16,514 nucleotides of DNA. It comes from Candidatus Bathyarchaeota archaeon. GTDB taxonomy: Archaea; Thermoproteota; Bathyarchaeia; Bathyarchaeales; DTEX01. The translations under genes were made by a program, and so were the position numbers. Below are positions 13,298-16,514 of the stretch, in pieces. The stretch is taken from assembly GCA_003601695.1 (NCBI GenBank), contig PIYH01000018.1, positions 1-16,514 on the forward strand. The letters are read 5' to 3'. The notes below the pieces were generated by a model. The model worked only from the letters and a program-made list of their open reading frames with translations, was not told where the DNA came from and ran no database searches. Positions within the stretch are counted from its first letter, which is position 1. Each line of letters starts with the position of its first letter.

Positions 13298-13900
13298 ATG
13301 AAGAAGATTGAACTTTGCACTCCCATATCAGAGGAGAATATCCGTAGACTAAACGTAGGAGACTACGTTTTTCTCAATGGAACTATAATTACCGCCAGAG
13401 ATTTAGCTCACAGAAGGATGATGAAGTATATGGCGGAGAAAAAAAGCATACCCTTCTCTCTTGAAGGAATGGCGCTCTATCATTGCGGTCCCCTCGTTAA
13501 GGCTCATGGAGATGAATGGACCGTACTAGCCGCTGGACCGACTACAAGCATGAGAATGGAATCCTTCGAAGATGGAATAATAGAAAATCTCGGAGTCAGA
13601 TTAATAATAGGCAAGGGCGGAATGGGTGAGAAGACCAGAGAAGCCATGAGACGATACGGCGCCGCATATGCAGCATTCACCGGCGGAGCCGCCGTCCTAG
13701 CGGCTAAGTGCATAAAACGTATCATTGATGTAAAATGGCTGGATCTAGGGCTTCCCGAGGCCGTCTGGATCTTTGAAGTTAAGCATTTCGGCCCCCTAAT
13801 AATAGGAATAGACTCTCATGGAAGAAGCATCTATGAAGAGGTTAGAGCCGAGACTCTGAGAAGATTAAGCGGAATTATAAAAGATGTGATCTCTGAATAA
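13298..13900 (+). CDS. Class I fumarate hydratase (or tartrate dehydratase), beta subunit
   Basis: This swivelling C-terminal domain subunit completes the active site of the class I fumarase (200 aa). Family motifs are TARDLAHRR (32-40), YHCGP (61-65), GPTTSMRM (80-87, the substrate-binding Thr/Ser/Arg segment) and IGKGGMG (104-110), then the YAAFTGGAA and VKHFGPLIIGIDSHG segments. The ATG is preceded by GAGG at 9-nt spacing. It follows the alpha gene closely on the same strand. Its last 70 nt overlap the end of the convergent metalloprotease gene, an unusually long tail-to-tail overlap. The homologous part is complete without the last few codons. Confidence 0.94.
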   Translation: MKKIELCTPISEENIRRLNVGDYVFLNGTIITARDLAHRRMMKYMAEKKSIPFSLEGMALYHCGPLVKAHGDEWTVLAAGPTTSMRMESFEDGIIENLGVRLIIGKGGMGEKTREAMRRYGAAYAAFTGGAAVLAAKCIKRIIDVKWLDLGLPEAVWIFEVKHFGPLIIGIDSHGRSIYEEVRAETLRRLSGIIKDVISE

Positions 13901-15558
13901 TCCGCTAAGACCCCTTTATTCTTAAGAATCCACAGTAGCAAACAGTAAATCAGCGTCACGACGGCCATCAATGTTAAGAGGGGTGCTATTTTGGCTACCA
14001 ATACAGCTGATACTAAATAAAAAATCATTATATTTTCTCTTTTCTGATCAGCATTAAAAACGGCGTTTCTATAAAGAAACATAGCTATTGATCTGAATGG
14101 TTCAAAGATGCGGCTTACATTCTCTATTAGTGTAGCAACCTCATTTAGCAATGGATAATACCCATATAAATCGGGAATTTTAAATCCCCACCTACTCAGC
14201 ACTTTGGCTATGGATTCACCAGCCGCTACGCTAAGATAGTAGGCTAGACTGGTACATTCTTCTATCTTCTGATTCTTAAGCACCCTAAAGAAGCGATGAT
14301 AATAATCAAGTCCTCCTCGTTGCTTAGCCAGTTCTTCAACAACATAGTAAGATGCTCCGTAGCAGCTCCCGATACCTCGCGGATGATAGCTAGGCGTCCA
14401 ATTTTGAAGGAAGCCGAAATAATCTCCAAATTCCTTCCTAACATTCAAAACTCTATCCTCCATTTCCTTCTTCATCAGAATAGCTCCTTCATAACCCATC
14501 TCTCTGCAGATCTCTATGCTTACGTACTGCGCCATCCCCTCATGAAACCACAACAGCCTCTGAGGCGATATTCCCGCCCTCCATAAGAAATGGTGAACTA
14601 GTTCATGTAGGGCTATAACTTCCATTTGTCCCTCTAATGTTCTAGTGTAAAGAATATTTAGGTGGATATCACCTAACTTCTTTGAAGAGAACGGAACATA
14701 TCCGCCGATCTCCAGTAGAGAATTAAAGCTCGGCAGAAAGAATCTCGCATTAGCGCTTTCAAGCGTAACGTTGAATAGATCAATAAGGTCATCATAGGTT
14801 TCATTGTAAAACTCCAGAATCTTCCACGCGTACTTCTTGTATCGCGGTGGAGTTTCGAAACTGAAGATTCCTCGATGGAGCTTTATTGAGCTGAACGATT
14901 TATTTTCAACTTTGAATCCTATCTCCACACGCAAAAGATTCTCTCTTTCGGGGATATTGCTGAAAGAGATGATATTCTCCTCACGGTCGATAAAGTCTGG
15001 ATAATAAATATTCTTTGACCCAAAGGCTACGGCTTCCTCACTATTAAAAACGAACTCTATGGGCAGAACCACATGGATCTTTATTCTGTTTCCTTTCTGA
15101 AAGCCTATCTGTGGAGAATAAAAAATTCCATTAGGCTCAATTATCATAGTAGCTAAGGAATGATTATATTGAATCTCTATTTCGAACTCTTCATCATCTG
15201 ATATAAAAGAGAACAAAAAAGCATCATAAAACGGATTCTCAAACTCCGCTAATTCATATGAATCGTGCAAACTCCCGTTAGTTATAACTCCCTTTACAGT
15301 TCTGTTAATCCATTGGGTGAATTTCGGAACCAGAATCCACATTGAACCCTCCTTCCGAAATGTATGATAAGTTATGTCTACAAAAGTTAAGCCATTCTTG
15401 TCTATTTTAAAGATGTATTCTATTGTTCCGTCACTAACTGGAGAAGCTGATATCAGTGGAAATCCAAAATTAACTATCAGGATAAAGACAAGAAGAGAGA
15501 ACGTGAGAATCTTCAGTCTTACATTAATATTGGGCTTCACTCTTCCTCGTCTCCACAA
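13831..15558 (-). CDS. Secreted, membrane-anchored gluzincin metalloprotease
   Basis: This 575-aa protein has an N-terminal hydrophobic signal segment (about 15-36, ILTFSLLVFILIVNFGFPLI) after a basic start. A beta-rich ectodomain with several N-x-S/T sequons (for example NRT, NGS, NHS, NKS, NVT) follows, then a zinc-peptidase core: HELVHH with ligands His318 and His322 and catalytic Glu319, and the third ligand Glu340 in WFHEGMAQY. This is the HEXXH-x17-E arrangement of gluzincins (M1 / peptidase MA-like). A C-terminal transmembrane region (about 510-546) precedes a short tail, so the protease domain should face outside. The start is TTG 15558 or GTG 15540; the latter has GAGG 4 nt upstream. 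The substrate is unknown. Its last 70 nt overlap the fumarase beta gene, so the final residues may be dispensable. Confidence 0.82.
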   Translation of the reverse strand: MWRRGRVKPNINVRLKILTFSLLVFILIVNFGFPLISASPVSDGTIEYIFKIDKNGLTFVDITYHTFRKEGSMWILVPKFTQWINRTVKGVITNGSLHDSYELAEFENPFYDAFLFSFISDDEEFEIEIQYNHSLATMIIEPNGIFYSPQIGFQKGNRIKIHVVLPIEFVFNSEEAVAFGSKNIYYPDFIDREENIISFSNIPERENLLRVEIGFKVENKSFSSIKLHRGIFSFETPPRYKKYAWKILEFYNETYDDLIDLFNVTLESANARFFLPSFNSLLEIGGYVPFSSKKLGDIHLNILYTRTLEGQMEVIALHELVHHFLWRAGISPQRLLWFHEGMAQYVSIEICREMGYEGAILMKKEMEDRVLNVRKEFGDYFGFLQNWTPSYHPRGIGSCYGASYYVVEELAKQRGGLDYYHRFFRVLKNQKIEECTSLAYYLSVAAGESIAKVLSRWGFKIPDLYGYYPLLNEVATLIENVSRIFEPFRSIAMFLYRNAVFNADQKRENIMIFYLVSAVLVAKIAPLLTLMAVVTLIYCLLLWILKNKGVLADYSEITSFIIPLNLLRVSALTSS

Positions 15559-15660
15559 GCTATCCGCTACCTAATTCACCAATCTTCATAACAATCTTCT
15601 GAATAATTTGATATTAGCATTACGAAAATGAACCTCAAGAACGAAATATACACATTAAGG

Positions 15661-15690
15661 TTTATATCCGACGATAGTAAAATTTATATC
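15661..15690 (+). promoter_or_regulatory. Tandem TATA boxes of the 23S rRNA transcript
   Basis: TTTATATC (15661-15668), preceded by AAGG, and TTTATATC (15683-15690), preceded by AAAA, are two identical octamers 22 bp apart. They predict starts near 15690 and 15711. They lie about 135-165 nt upstream of the mature 23S end, with no 16S or tRNA gene in between, so the 23S gene has its own promoters. Confidence 0.6.
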
Positions 15691-15710
15691 AGGAGGATAC
15701 ACTGAAGAAT

Positions 15711-15824
15711 TTTGCATAATGATGCACTTTCTCATCTTTGATGAGGAAGGAAGGGTGAAAGTGAGAGTTTTACTCTCGCAATGAACACCATGCATAGGCT
15801 CAACGTCAATCAGACGTCAACTCC
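15711..15824 (+). other. 23S rRNA external leader with hairpins
   Basis: The precursor leader contains a small hairpin TCATC-TTT-GATGA (15732-15744), a stronger one GTGAGAG-TTTTA-CTCTCGC (15761-15779, 7 bp with one G-U), and a direct repeat ACGTCAA (15803-15809 and 15814-15820). Part of it should pair with the 3' flank of 23S to make the processing stem, but that flank is outside the window. Confidence 0.45.
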
Positions 15825-16514
15825 GAGTAAGCCCGACATGCCACGCCGTCTGGTGGATAGCTCGGCTCGGACGCCGAAGAAGGGCGTGACAAGCTACGAT
15901 AAGCCTCGGGTAGGCGCATGTAGCCGTAGATCCGAGGATCCCTGAATGGGACTTCCTATCCTTAAAGCCTTCGGGCTTTAAGGATGCTCCCAATCGGGAG
16001 CGGGAACCCCCCGAACGGAAACATCCCAGTAGGGGGAGGAAGAGAAACCAACAGGGATTCCCTGAGTAGCGGCGAGCGAAAGGGGAAGAGTCCAAACCAA
16101 ACCTCGCAGGGAAACCTGTGAGGGATGTGGTGTTATGGGCCCGGCTTCCTCCTCCTCGGCGAAGTCGAAGTGGCCTGGAACGGCCCGCCATAGAGGGTGA
16201 AAGCCCCGTAGATGTAAGCCGAGTGGAGTTGAGCCGGTGTCCCCGAGTACCGTACCCTGACTTGGGTGCGGGAAGTTGGGAGTCACCAACTTCCAAGACT
16301 AAATACGTTCCGAGACCGATAGCGAACTAAGTACAGTGATGGAAAGCTGAAAAGTGCCCCGGAAGGGGGGTGAAAAGAGCTTGAAACCAGACGGTGACAG
16401 ACGTGTGCGGCTCGAAAGGGTAGATCCCTCCCGAAGGAAACCGCGGCAACGCGGGAGTACGAGGGAGGGGGACTAGGGTCGCACGCTCCGTCTAGAAACA
16501 CGGGCCGGGGAGTT
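15825..16514 (+). rRNA. 23S ribosomal RNA, 5' portion (continues beyond the window)
   Basis: Conserved archaeal 23S sequence begins with the TGGTGGATAGCTCGGCTCGG block (near 15851), followed by GGGCGTGACAAGCTACGATAAGCC. Later come CCTGAATGGGACTTCC, CGGGAACCCCCCGAAC, the ACAGGGATTCCCTGAGTAGCGGCGAGCGAAA block split over 16052-16081, and the CCGTCTAGAAACACGGGCCGG region at the right edge. About 690 nt of roughly 3 kb are present. The exact 5' end is estimated from the usual distance to the GGTGGAT motif. G+C is visibly higher than in the protein genes, as in thermophiles. One variable helix has a perfect 12-bp stem with a TTCG loop (15958-15985). No intron is seen in this part. Confidence 0.96.

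Noticed and set aside
15559..15660. Hidden 16S 3' end or tRNA-Ala spacer before 23S
   Set aside because: No GGATCACCTCC-type anti-SD end or tRNA cloverleaf is present in the region.
15715..15780. C/D box guide RNA in the 23S leader (ATGATG and TGATGAG motifs)
   Set aside because: Boxes D and D' (CTGA) are not at suitable positions; the TGATGA is part of a simple hairpin.
15958..15985. Perfect 12-bp hairpin with TTCG loop as a separate element or terminator
   Set aside because: It falls at a known variable helix in domain I of 23S rRNA and is simply a long version of it.
15817..16501. Long open frames on both strands (for example 159 aa on the minus strand)
   Set aside because: They lie inside conserved 23S rRNA sequence; open frames arise there from high G+C and have no protein features.

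Overview
The window comes from an archaeon, most likely a (hyper)thermophilic member of the TACK superphylum. Evidence for this: a family B DNA polymerase of the crenarchaeal PolB1/Dpo1 type; RadA and archaeal RqcH/NEMF; a tRNA-Arg carrying two bulge-helix-bulge introns; BRE/TATA-type promoters; and an archaeal 23S rRNA whose G+C is clearly higher than that of the moderate, AGA/AGG/ATA-rich coding DNA. The genus cannot be named from sequence alone. TTG starts are frequent, and Shine-Dalgarno (SD) motifs are present at several genes.

Layout. 1-900 (minus strand): the last part of a CRISPR-Cas region, with cas6 and the first codons of a following gene that looks like a Cas8-type large subunit; no repeat array is in the window. 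1076-2481: a scarred accessory segment with a coiled-coil PD-(D/E)XK-like protein, a possible IS200/IS605-type end, and a frameshifted, truncated tyrosine integrase immediately downstream of the tRNA-Arg(UCU) gene, the classic position of an integrated element. 2517-6967: a DedA/VTT membrane protein divergent from polB, followed by a DUF362 protein. 6978-8655: a QueT-type queuosine/archaeosine-precursor transporter, divergent from a stand-alone asparagine-synthetase-type PP-loop protein. 8662-10976: rqcH (ribosome quality control) divergent from a small EMC6-like membrane protein. 10939-12302: radA translationally coupled to a small unknown gene. 12392-13900: the two subunits of a class I [4Fe-4S] fumarase, sharing a symmetric TATA region with radA. 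13831-15558: a secreted, membrane-anchored gluzincin metalloprotease. 15820-16514: the 5' part of a 23S rRNA gene with its own promoters and no 16S gene upstream.

The most interesting feature is the approximately 80-nt leader of the QueT-type gene. It can form two mutually exclusive structures. One is an H-type pseudoknot in which a loop segment (CACCUCC) pairs perfectly with the gene's own SD sequence (GGAGGUG). The other is a hairpin that hides that anti-SD. This is the architecture of a translational riboswitch, but the sequence does not resemble the preQ1 classes I remember. The same leader also encodes a 17-codon reading frame ending on the SD. Other noteworthy points are the two-intron tRNA-Arg with C instead of U at position 33, the unlinked 23S gene, and the layered mobile-element debris beside the tRNA.
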